The position numbers and the translations under genes are program-made. Shown piece by piece: positions 8,462 through 15,609 of a DNA stretch of 31,749 bases (position 1 is its first letter; each line of letters starts with the position of its first letter). The notes under the pieces were generated by a model, which had not been told where the DNA came from, searched no databases, and worked only from the letters and a program-made list of their open reading frames with translations. This DNA is from UBA3478 sp046048095 (GTDB lineage: Bacteria; Bacteroidota; Bacteroidia; Flavobacteriales; Flavobacteriaceae). The stretch is taken from contig JBJOGS010000101.1 of assembly GCA_046048095.1 (NCBI GenBank), positions 1 through 31,749 of the forward strand, in the 5' to 3' direction.

Positions 8462-9759
8462 CCCAAGGACTTCTCGCGCTTTTCGCAGTTATCGGCTGGA
8501 TCATTTATGGAACCACAAAACTCAAGTGGCCTGCCTTTTTTGTGCTCCTCGTCTCGAGCATTCTACTCGCACTGCTCACTGGGATTCCGCTAGGCGATTT
8601 AGGGGCGCTTTTAAGCGAAGGGTTTGGTAAAACCTCAGCCAGCATTGGCCTGCTCATCGTATTCGGATCGATCATAGGAGTAGTCTTAGAACACACCCGA
8701 GCCACCGAGCGCATCGCTCAATCTTTGATGGTTTACCTCAAACGCCTACCGATGCCTTATGTACTGGGTTCGATAGGATTCATCGTCTCGATTCCGGTCT
8801 TTTGCGATTCTGCCTTTGTGATCTTGTCTTCTCTAAACAAAGAACTCTCTAGGCGATCTAAGGTGCCGCTACTTGCGCTCACCATCGCCCTGTCGACCGG
8901 CCTATTCGCGGCCCACACCCTGGTGCCTCCTACCCCCGGACCGCTCGCAGCTGCCGCCAATCTCGGCCTCGAGAACCTCGGACTGCTCATAGTAGTGGGG
9001 GCTCCGATCGCCTTTTTATTGGTATTGGTGGGTGCCGCCTACGCGCAGTGGGTGAGTAAACGCGTTGACCTGAGTCTAGTACCTGAATCTGATGAAGAAA
9101 TTGCAGCAACTGAAGAAGCAGAAGCTCCTCAGCTACCCAGTTTAACAAAATCCTTAGCACCTATACTTCTGCCTATTGTGCTATTAGCCTTAAGCTCCTT
9201 CTCGTCGGCCATCACTATTGACCCAACGCTCGCGCTGGGTGCCGGTATGCTCGTTTCATTTTCTTTACTGCACTCCCCAGGGGTGATCAGTTTTTCAGAG
9301 AGTATCAGTAAGGGCATTCAGATCGCCGCCCCCATTCTAATGATCACCGCTATGGGAGGCACCCTCGGACTCATCATAAGCAAACTCTCATTGCAAGATT
9401 ATATGAGTAGTTGGTTTGAAGGAAATCAGTGGGGACTAGTCATCGTTTTTCTCATTGCCTCGTTTTTAAAAACGGCACAAGGATCTTCGACGGTGGCCAT
9501 CATTACCGCCAGTGCGATGGTCTTTCCGCTGCTCTCAGCGATGGGGCTTGATAGCGAAATGGGTAAGGTCTGGGTGATTATCGCTGTGGGTACAGGAGCG
9601 ATGACCGTTTCTCACGCCAACGATTCTTACTTCTGGATCGTTTCTCAATTCGGAAACCTGAGCGTCGCAGAGGCTTACAAATACCACACTTTTGCCACCC
9701 TTTTACAAGGGGTTACAGGCCTAATTTTAGTGGTTGTAGGACACGCATTGACGACCTAG
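8458..9759 (+). CDS. GntP-family permease, probably for glycerate or a sugar acid
   Basis: Inner-membrane proton-coupled importer of 433 residues with about 12 hydrophobic segments. Typical GntP-family sequences are visible: SIPVFCDSAFVIL (111-123), HTLVPPTPGPLAAA (153-166) and HANDSYFWIV near residue 378. An acidic cytoplasmic-type loop lies around 204-222. GntP members carry gluconate and related acids; with a glycerate kinase immediately upstream, D-glycerate is the most likely cargo, but the sequence alone does not fix it. It is the last gene of the operon. Its final four bases overlap the end of the convergent GH109-like gene. Confidence 0.9.
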   Translation: MTQGLLALFAVIGWIIYGTTKLKWPAFFVLLVSSILLALLTGIPLGDLGALLSEGFGKTSASIGLLIVFGSIIGVVLEHTRATERIAQSLMVYLKRLPMPYVLGSIGFIVSIPVFCDSAFVILSSLNKELSRRSKVPLLALTIALSTGLFAAHTLVPPTPGPLAAAANLGLENLGLLIVVGAPIAFLLVLVGAAYAQWVSKRVDLSLVPESDEEIAATEEAEAPQLPSLTKSLAPILLPIVLLALSSFSSAITIDPTLALGAGMLVSFSLLHSPGVISFSESISKGIQIAAPILMITAMGGTLGLIISKLSLQDYMSSWFEGNQWGLVIVFLIASFLKTAQGSSTVAIITASAMVFPLLSAMGLDSEMGKVWVIIAVGTGAMTVSHANDSYFWIVSQFGNLSVAEAYKYHTFATLLQGVTGLILVVVGHALTT

Positions 9760-11141
9760 CTGATGATGTCAAGCGGAGCGGTTTTCGTCCAATCTCCTCG
9801 AGTAAAATCCGGAAAGTCTTGAGGCATCCCGTCCTGTGCCACTGAACGCTCGCTAAGTTCGGTGACAGCGCTCCAGAGAGCCCCCTCGTAGACGTTTTGA
9901 TCTAGTGGCAATCCCTGCTGCAAGCATTCTACAATGCGATACATCATGATACCATCCATCCCTCCGTGACCACTATTGGCGGCCGCTTCATTTAAACGTT
10001 TATACAGCGGGTGATCGTATTTTTCATAAAGGGCTTGAAGCTGTTCGCCTTGAATCCATCGGTGGTGATCCTCTGAAATTCCCTCTAGGCCTCCTTCGAA
10101 GGCGGCACGTGTGGGGAATCCGGCTAAGGCGCCTAAGGTTCCCTGAACCAAATTGTGTCGGGTATAAGGGCGAGGAGAGGTCTCGTCCCACTGCACCATG
10201 ATGGTTCTTCCTAAGTGAGTCTTGATCAGCGAAGTGTTCAGGTCGCCTCCTTTAAAATCCAAGGCGTTCCATTTGTGATCGGGATCGAAATTCATTTCAG
10301 CGAACCGCTTTCTACCTCGCGCCAAAGTTGAGAAAGAAGTCAGACGTTTAAAGGTGTCTTCTGTTCTTCCGATGTTCATGTATTGGGCCACCGGACCGAG
10401 TCCGTGCGTTGGATACAGATTTCCATTTCGGTGGGCGTAGTGGTAGGTGCGCCAAGAGCCGGTTCCGCGCTCTACCTCATTCATCTGCCAACGAAGCTCG
10501 TGAATATAGGCCGCCTCAGCGTGCAGTAACTCACCGATGAGCCCCTGTCTGCACATGTTGAGGAACATGAGTTCGTCACGAGAATAATTGACGTTTTCCA
10601 TCATCATACAATGACGCTTAGTTCGTTCAGAAGTATTCACGATGTCCCAAAGTTCATCGATAGTGAGCGCCATAGGAACCTCAACAAAGGCGTGTGCACC
10701 TGCATTCATGCTTTCAATGGCCATAGGTGCATGATTCGTCCAATTCGTTGAGATGAAAACCGCATCGGGTTTGACTTCTTCGAGCATCTTTTTCCAGGCC
10801 ATTTCATCGCCATAATACTGAGCCGTATCACAAGGAGTCCCTGTCGCTTCAGCACAAATAGCCGCGCTTTTTAAAACATTGTCTTCGTACAAATCTGAGA
10901 GTGCGACCACCTTGGTGTTAGGCAGGCTTGCAAAAAATTCGAGGTGTCCCTTGCCCCGGTAACCTAATCCGATGAAGGCAGCTCGTATCTCTTTAAGGGG
11001 CGCGGCGGCGTATCCGCCCATATACGATTGATCGCTGGGGCGCTCTGCCATAGTTTGGGCCACCGTTGAACAGGCCATGGGTACCGCCCCTAGTGCAGTA
11101 GCGGTTAGTGTGGTCGACTGAATAAATGCTCTTCGTTTCAT
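9756..11141 (-). CDS. Secreted Gfo/Idh/MocA-family protein, GH109-like
   Basis: NAD-binding oxidoreductase-fold protein of 461 residues, resembling the GH109 group (alpha-N-acetylgalactosaminidases that work by an NAD-dependent redox cycle). The N-terminus MKRRAFIQSTTLTATALG is a Tat-type signal, suiting a protein exported with bound cofactor. A Rossmann GLGYRG lies at 58-63 and VEVP at 153-156. The sequence NGNLYPTHGLGPVAQYMNI (240-257) is characteristic of GH109 and places Tyr243 and His246 at the active site. A Cys at 24 follows PMA, a poor lipobox. It is divergent from the GHMP kinase, 66 bases apart, and might supply its sugar. Substrate specificity within this diverse family is unproven. 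Confidence 0.82.
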   Translation of the reverse strand: MKRRAFIQSTTLTATALGAVPMACSTVAQTMAERPSDQSYMGGYAAAPLKEIRAAFIGLGYRGKGHLEFFASLPNTKVVALSDLYEDNVLKSAAICAEATGTPCDTAQYYGDEMAWKKMLEEVKPDAVFISTNWTNHAPMAIESMNAGAHAFVEVPMALTIDELWDIVNTSERTKRHCMMMENVNYSRDELMFLNMCRQGLIGELLHAEAAYIHELRWQMNEVERGTGSWRTYHYAHRNGNLYPTHGLGPVAQYMNIGRTEDTFKRLTSFSTLARGRKRFAEMNFDPDHKWNALDFKGGDLNTSLIKTHLGRTIMVQWDETSPRPYTRHNLVQGTLGALAGFPTRAAFEGGLEGISEDHHRWIQGEQLQALYEKYDHPLYKRLNEAAANSGHGGMDGIMMYRIVECLQQGLPLDQNVYEGALWSAVTELSERSVAQDGMPQDFPDFTRGDWTKTAPLDIIS

Positions 11142-11207
11142 AAAGTGATAGGACTATTGGCTTTTGAAGATAAAAAAAGAAAGCGCAGTTTCGATTATTT
11201 TTAGGCC

Positions 11208-12266
11208 ATGATAACGGTTAAGGTTCCGGCGCGCATCTGTTTATTAGGAGATCATCAAGATTACCTTGGGCTTCCGGTGATCGCTGCAAGTATTGACCGC
11301 TACCTTACCCTACGCGCCACCCCCCAAGATAAGGCAGCTCTGACCTTTGACCTTAGCGATCTCAAAAAGACCTACGAACTCGGGCTTGAAATCGATGAAT
11401 CAGAAGTAAAAAAAGGAGACTTTCTTGCGGCTTCACTTGCCGTGTTGGCCCGTAAAAACATACGTCCGACTAAGGGATATGCCATAAGTATTCACAGCGA
11501 TATTCCTGTAAATGCTGGAGTTTCCTCTTCCTCGGCACTAGTAATCGCCTTTATGCGCTTCATGGTCAATGCATTTTCGACGGCAGCCGTCGATCCTCAA
11601 CAACTCGCTGATTGGGCGAACGAAGCCGAGGTGACGTTTTTTGGTGATCCTGGCGGGTTGATGGACCATTACAGCATCGCCCTTGAAGAACTGCGTGTGA
11701 TTTATCCCGATTCGCGAACAACCTCTGTGCTGACGCGTCCAAGTGACCTGCACATGGTATTGGTAGAATCCGGAATCGCCAAAGAAACAGTAGGTGTGCT
11801 TAGTATGGCCAAAGAAAAGGCACTAGAGGCACTGGCGATCGCTCAATCTTTAAATCCTCCTATCAATTACCACGATGCAACTGCATCTGATATAGCGGCA
11901 TACAAAAGTCATTTAAGTCCCGAGCTTTTTACCTATTGGCAGGCGGCAATTGCCAATCATGAGATTACCCGGTCTGGTATAGCCCTACTCTCAGCGCCAA
12001 ATGTTTCTGGTGAGATCATTCGCTTGGCAGCGCTGATCAATGCCCATCAATTTTACCTGCAAACAGCCATTCAAAATACCCCCGAATTGATGCAGCAGCA
12101 AATGAAAGTCGCACTCACTGCCGGAGGTTTAGCCGCTAAAGTCATCGGATCTGGAGGAGGCGGATGTTTCTTCGTGCTTTCAGCAGTCGACAAACAGCAA
12201 GCCATCATCGAGCGGGTACTCGAAAGCGGAGCACGATCAGCCTATACCGTGAAGATCACCCCATGA
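11208..12266 (+). CDS. GHMP-family sugar kinase
   Basis: Cytoplasmic small-molecule kinase of 352 residues in the galactokinase/mevalonate-kinase superfamily. Motif 1 is PARICLLGDHQDYLG (7-21), the ATP-binding motif 2 is PVNAGVSSSSAL (100-111), and motif 3 is VIGSGGGGCFF near the C-terminus. Asp153 in GGLMDHYS is at the position of the galactokinase catalytic Asp. The LLGDHQDY form resembles sugar-1-kinases such as glucuronokinase and arabinokinase more than mevalonate kinase. Its stop overlaps the ATG of a nucleotidyltransferase, so the pair may turn a free sugar into sugar-1-phosphate and then NDP-sugar. The sugar is not identifiable; galactose, GalNAc, a pentose or a uronic acid are all possible. 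Confidence 0.85.
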   Translation: MITVKVPARICLLGDHQDYLGLPVIAASIDRYLTLRATPQDKAALTFDLSDLKKTYELGLEIDESEVKKGDFLAASLAVLARKNIRPTKGYAISIHSDIPVNAGVSSSSALVIAFMRFMVNAFSTAAVDPQQLADWANEAEVTFFGDPGGLMDHYSIALEELRVIYPDSRTTSVLTRPSDLHMVLVESGIAKETVGVLSMAKEKALEALAIAQSLNPPINYHDATASDIAAYKSHLSPELFTYWQAAIANHEITRSGIALLSAPNVSGEIIRLAALINAHQFYLQTAIQNTPELMQQQMKVALTAGGLAAKVIGSGGGGCFFVLSAVDKQQAIIERVLESGARSAYTVKITP

Positions 12267-13093
12267 GAAATGTCCTTGTCATACTCGCCGGAGGAAACTC
12301 TTCGCGCATGAAAAAATCAGCAGCCCAGCTAACCAATCATCCGCTTACAAACTACGCCCAGTCATTACACAAATCACTCATCCCCTTAGGCGCTTCCCAA
12401 ACCCCACTACTAAGTAGATTGTGCCTTGAAGCCCATCAAGCGGGGATAACCCACCTGGTCATTGTGACGAGTCCAGAAAATCAATCCTTCTACCAATGGA
12501 GGTCTCTCTTTCTGTCCACACAGGCAATAAAGGGATTGAAGATTGATTTTGCCGTACAACACCCTTCGACTGAAAGCGAGAAACCCATGGGTACCGCAGA
12601 TGCCATTCTGCAGGCGATGGAACAGTATTCTACACTGCGAAAACAGCGGTTTGTCATCGCGAACGGAGACAATCTCTACAGCGCTAAGGCCATAGAAACT
12701 GCCCTAAATCACCGAAATACTGATCATGCATTAGTGAATTACGACTCTAAGGGGCTAGGCTTCGATGCGCAACGGGTAAGTGCATTCGCTTTAGTGCACG
12801 TAGATCGGAACAACCACGTTCTAGACATTGTCGAAAAACCTGACCACGAAACTCTGACCTCGTTCACAGATCATAACGGTGCAATTCGCGTGAGCATGAA
12901 CTTGTGCAGTGTAAGCGGAGAGCACTTTTACCATGCACTTAAAGAGTGTCCTGTTCATCCCGTGCGGGGAGAAAAGGAGTTGCCTGAAGCCTTTCGTATT
13001 GCCATAAAAAACTCGCCTTCATGCGTGTACTCGTACCTTATAAGTGAGTCACTTCCAGATTTGACAAGCGCATCAGATCTCGATCTATTTTAA
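12263..13093 (+). CDS. Sugar-1-phosphate nucleotidyltransferase-like protein
   Basis: Predicted 276-residue NTP transferase that would activate the product of the upstream kinase. The N-terminal ILAGGNSSRMKK is a variant of the GGxGTR-type nucleotide loop. Further signs are GTADAILQAM, the metal/nucleotide-binding NGDN, and IVEKPDH. I start it at the ATG of 12263, which overlaps the kinase stop (ATGA) and puts the loop at residue 7; the frame extends to 12164 but the extra 33 residues lie inside the kinase gene and fit nothing. The substrate sugar and base are unknown. The gene runs into a TolC remnant six bases after its stop. Confidence 0.82.
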   Translation: MRNVLVILAGGNSSRMKKSAAQLTNHPLTNYAQSLHKSLIPLGASQTPLLSRLCLEAHQAGITHLVIVTSPENQSFYQWRSLFLSTQAIKGLKIDFAVQHPSTESEKPMGTADAILQAMEQYSTLRKQRFVIANGDNLYSAKAIETALNHRNTDHALVNYDSKGLGFDAQRVSAFALVHVDRNNHVLDIVEKPDHETLTSFTDHNGAIRVSMNLCSVSGEHFYHALKECPVHPVRGEKELPEAFRIAIKNSPSCVYSYLISESLPDLTSASDLDLF

Positions 13094-13098
13094 TTCAC

Positions 13099-13356
13099 TT
13101 GTGCCCCATTGAAGCCCTGCAAACCGCTGTCGAGTCGTATAACAGGCAGTTCGCCATCGCTGAAATCATGGTTGGTGATTACAGCGCTCTATTTGAGGGC
13201 GAGCGGCAAAAATTTGCTGCCGGAGAAAGTTCACTCTTTCTAGTAAATACCCGTGAATCGAAACTTATTGAGGGTTTACTCAAAGCCATCGAGCTCGATA
13301 TAGCCGAAAAAGTCGCTCTTTCTGAACTGTACTTTAATACGACTTTCAATAATTAA
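13099..13356 (+). pseudogene. C-terminal remnant of a TolC-family outer-membrane efflux protein
   Basis: About 85 residues that match the last helical hairpin of TolC/OEP proteins: a Tyr-rich helix (TAVESYNRQF), LFEGERQKFAAGESSLFLVN, then REx-KLIEG-LLKAIEL and a closing helix ending LSELY. Intact family members have about 400-480 residues, so at least four fifths are missing. There is no good start: the frame is open from 13048 inside the nucleotidyltransferase gene, the first codon after it is TTG, and the first Met is deep in the homologous part. This is best read as the 3' scar of a deleted efflux gene. Its stop overlaps the end of the convergent glpD. Confidence 0.72.
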
Positions 13357-14906
13357 TGAATCACGTAATGCTGGGCCATCGCTTCCAATGCCTTTAGCTC
13401 ATCAGTGACCCATTTATGATTCTTTTTCAGATGGACTGCCATGATCTCTGCTACTTTAGGGGCGATCTCAAGGGTCGCTTTGGCGTTCAAAAAGAGCGCG
13501 CGGCTTCGCCGCGCGAGCATATCTTCGAGAGTGACAGCCATTTCTTCATCGCAAGCCCATTGAATCATGTTTGGACTGAGATAGAATGCGGCGCTTAATG
13601 AATCGTTCTTCTCTTCATCGAGTTCGCGAATTTTGTCTGCATCGGTACCGTAAACGTGCATGGGATCCTCCCAATTCGAGGCATAATCAAATCCGTGTAT
13701 CGGCAACAACTCGGTGTTGCATTTTCGCTCAGGGAGTCCTCCTACCGCAATCGCCGTATTGATGGTGTCTTCTGCAATTTTGCGATAGGTCGTCCATTTT
13801 CCGCCTAATATACTTACCAATCCAGAGGTGCTCACAATCACTTTGTGGTGTCGTGAAACCTCTTTGGTAGACTCACTATCATCGTCTGAGGCGGCGAGCG
13901 GACGCAGGCCAGAAAACACACTAAGGACATCTTTTCGTGTTGGCTGCTTGGTCATGTAAGCACTCGCATTTTCTAGGATAAAGTCGATCTCTTCAGGCAA
14001 GGGCTTCGGTTCAAAATCAGCTGTTTTCACGGCCGTATCTGTAGTACCTACCACCACGTAGTTGTGCCAAGGAACTGCAAAGAGTACCCGGCCATCAGTG
14101 GTATGCGGCACCATAATGGCATGTCTTCCTTTTAAAAAAGAAGCGTCTAAAACTAAATGTATCCCTTGACTAGGACGAATGCGAGGTTTAGCATCAGGTT
14201 GATCCATCTGCATCACCTGATCTGAAAAGACCCCGGTGGCATTGACTACCACTTTGGCAGAAATCGAATACTTTTCATTCGAAAGCATATCTTTCACCTC
14301 AACGCCAGCAATCATGTCTTCTTCTTTCAACAACCCTTCTACCGCCATATAGTTAAGCAGCGTTGCCCCGTGATTTTCAGCTGTCTGCGCCATAGAAATG
14401 GCCATTCGAGCATCGTCAAATTGGCCGTCGTGGTAAATGACTCCACCTCTCAATCCGTCCTGCTTGACATTCGGAATCAACGCTAGGGTTTCTTCGCGAT
14501 CGATAAGGGTACTCGGACCCAATCCAAGCTTTCCGGCCATCATGTCATACACCTTCAATCCAAGACCGTAAAACGGGCTATTCCACCAATCGTAAGAGGG
14601 AATCACAAAGCTTAAATCTTGCACCAAATGAGGGGCATTCTTTCTCATGATTCCTCGTTCTCTCAAAGCCTCAATGACCAAAGAAATATCTCCGTTTTGC
14701 AGATATCGCACTCCTCCGTGTACCAGTTTGGTACTGCGCGAAGAAGTGCCTTTGGCAAAGTCATATTTTTCGAGCAATAAAGTGCGATACCCCCTAGAGG
14801 CAGCATCGATAGCGGCGCCAATGCCCGAGGCTCCGCCCCCAATGATCAAAACATCCCACGGCTTGCTCTTCTTTTTAAGCTTCGAAAGATTGTGTTTTCT
14901 ATTCAT
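13353..14906 (-). CDS. glpD: FAD-dependent glycerol-3-phosphate dehydrogenase
   Basis: Membrane-associated flavoenzyme of 517 residues that oxidises glycerol-3-phosphate to dihydroxyacetone phosphate and passes electrons to quinone. The FAD-binding DVLIIGGGASGIGAA sits at 18-32, and the family motif GTSSRSTKLVHGGVRYL at 53-69. The final ~130 residues form the DAO C-terminal domain. The N-terminus is unusually basic (many Lys in the first 15 residues). It starts eight bases after the stop of the DtxR-type regulator on the same strand, so the two are probably co-transcribed, an unusual pairing. A GC-rich 8-bp hairpin lies inside the coding region at 13497-13515. Confidence 0.95.
   Translation of the reverse strand: MNRKHNLSKLKKKSKPWDVLIIGGGASGIGAAIDAASRGYRTLLLEKYDFAKGTSSRSTKLVHGGVRYLQNGDISLVIEALRERGIMRKNAPHLVQDLSFVIPSYDWWNSPFYGLGLKVYDMMAGKLGLGPSTLIDREETLALIPNVKQDGLRGGVIYHDGQFDDARMAISMAQTAENHGATLLNYMAVEGLLKEEDMIAGVEVKDMLSNEKYSISAKVVVNATGVFSDQVMQMDQPDAKPRIRPSQGIHLVLDASFLKGRHAIMVPHTTDGRVLFAVPWHNYVVVGTTDTAVKTADFEPKPLPEEIDFILENASAYMTKQPTRKDVLSVFSGLRPLAASDDDSESTKEVSRHHKVIVSTSGLVSILGGKWTTYRKIAEDTINTAIAVGGLPERKCNTELLPIHGFDYASNWEDPMHVYGTDADKIRELDEEKNDSLSAAFYLSPNMIQWACDEEMAVTLEDMLARRSRALFLNAKATLEIAPKVAEIMAVHLKKNHKWVTDELKALEAMAQHYVIH
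13497..13515. repeat. GC-rich 8-bp hairpin inside glpD
   Basis: CGCGCGGC (13497-13504), loop TTC, GCCGCGCG (13508-13515): perfect arms within the part of glpD encoding an ARRSRA segment about 50 residues before the end. Local GC is far above the surroundings. No function is evident. Confidence 0.5.
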
Positions 14907-14914
14907 CTGTAGAC

Positions 14915-15322
14915 CTAAAAATCATGATTGGGTATAGGGGTCCCATGCGGATCGTGACTAAAATCGCCCAGCATTTCATTCATGCGCTTAAAGAATTCAG
15001 GCTGCCGCACATGTTCAAGTTCTTCGGCGACTTGATGTACCTGTTCAGGGTCGAATCCCATGATTTGAACCAAAAAGGTTTCAATAAGGCGGTGTTTCGC
15101 GACGATCTCTATGGCCAATTGCCGCCCTTCTTCTGTAAGATGTATCGGTTTATAGGCCTCGGTTTGAACAAAACCCAGCGCTACCATTTCTTTGAGCATA
15201 TTAGACACCGTCGACTTACTCACTCCAAAAAGTTTGCTCAATGCAGTCACTGTAACCCCTTCACCTCGCTCATCAAATTTGTAGAGGGCCTTCAGGTAAT
15301 TTTCCTTTTCAATCGTGGGCAT
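14915..15322 (-). CDS. DtxR/MntR-family metal-dependent repressor, short form
   Basis: Cytoplasmic DNA-binding regulator of 135 residues. A winged helix-turn-helix covers about 5-62 (VTALSKLFGVSKSTVSNML). The dimerisation/metal domain keeps His77, Glu81, His96, Glu103 and His104, equivalent to DtxR/IdeR His79, Glu83, His98, Glu105 and His106. The DtxR Cys102 position is Glu100, as in manganese-sensing MntR, and the Met10 position is Asn8, so Mn(II) sensing is more likely than Fe(II). It ends at PHGTPIP and lacks the C-terminal SH3/FeoA-like domain of the ~215-residue flavobacterial forms. It faces a truncated TonB receptor across 60 bases containing an operator-like palindrome, and precedes glpD. 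Confidence 0.88.
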   Translation of the reverse strand: MPTIEKENYLKALYKFDERGEGVTVTALSKLFGVSKSTVSNMLKEMVALGFVQTEAYKPIHLTEEGRQLAIEIVAKHRLIETFLVQIMGFDPEQVHQVAEELEHVRQPEFFKRMNEMLGDFSHDPHGTPIPNHDF

Positions 15323-15326
15323 CTTT

Positions 15327-15357
15327 TTTGTATTGATAGGTAAAACATTTAGTTTTG
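15327..15357 (+). promoter_or_regulatory. Bacteroidota-type promoter in front of TonB receptor remnant
   Basis: TTTG at 15327-15330, 19 bases, then TAGTTTTG at 15350-15357: a full match to the Bacteroidota TTTG / TAnnTTTG promoter pattern. It points towards the TonB receptor remnant that starts about 25 bases downstream. The -7 box overlaps the inverted repeat at 15352-15368. Confidence 0.6.
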
Positions 15358-15368
15358 TATATCAAAAC
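15352..15368. promoter_or_regulatory. Inverted repeat, candidate operator of the DtxR/MntR-type regulator
   Basis: GTTTTG at 15352-15357 and CAAAAC at 15363-15368 form perfect 6-bp arms around TATAT; further flanking bases match partly. It lies between the metalloregulator and the receptor remnant, 30 bases from the regulator start, and overlaps the -7 box of the receptor promoter. Position and symmetry suit a metal-dependent repressor site controlling uptake and possibly its own gene. Assignment to this regulator is inference. Confidence 0.5.
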
Positions 15369-15382
15369 AAATTGGTTTCACC

Positions 15383-15607
15383 TTGAAAATCTGTTTCTTA
15401 TTTAGTGCGGTACTCGTTCTTACCGGTTTCAATCTTCAAGCACAATTCGAAGTTAAGGGTAAAATTACGGATCGAAAAGAACTAATCGAAGGGGCAGCTA
15501 TTTATATGAAAAATCAACGCATCGGATCCACCACACAGGCAAACGGAGTGTTTGTGCTCTCGAGTGAATTCGTGATTGACACGCTACTGGTGAGGTCTCT
15601 CGTATAG
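15383..15607 (+). pseudogene. N-terminal remnant of a TonB-dependent receptor
   Basis: A 74-residue frame starting with TTG: a signal peptide (KICFLFSAVLVLTGFNLQAQ), then a carboxypeptidase-regulatory-like strand set (FEVKGKITDRKELIEGAAIY, GSTTQANGVFVLS, DTLLV), cut off by TAG exactly where these domains continue to an SxxGY-type segment. Bacteroidota TonB receptors with this N-terminus are about 700-1000 residues; no plug or barrel follows. The adjacent metalloregulator suggests the lost receptor handled manganese or iron. The promoter looks intact. The next gene, on the other strand, begins its stop codon three bases later. A short functional product is possible but unlikely. Confidence 0.7.
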
Positions 15608-15609
15608 AT

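Noticed and set aside
11142..11207. Divergent promoter pair between the GH109-like and GHMP kinase genes
   Set aside because: Transcription must start here, but no -33/-7 pair with proper spacing could be picked out on either strand.
12164..12262. N-terminal extension of the nucleotidyltransferase
   Set aside because: Lies wholly inside the kinase gene and reads as low-quality Arg/Ser/His sequence; the ATG at 12263 gives the ATGA overlap and the correct family start.
14924..15343. A 139-codon plus-strand frame opposite the DtxR-type regulator
   Set aside because: Cys/His/Phe-rich translation with no domain; the minus strand encodes a clear winged-helix metalloregulator with conserved ligands.
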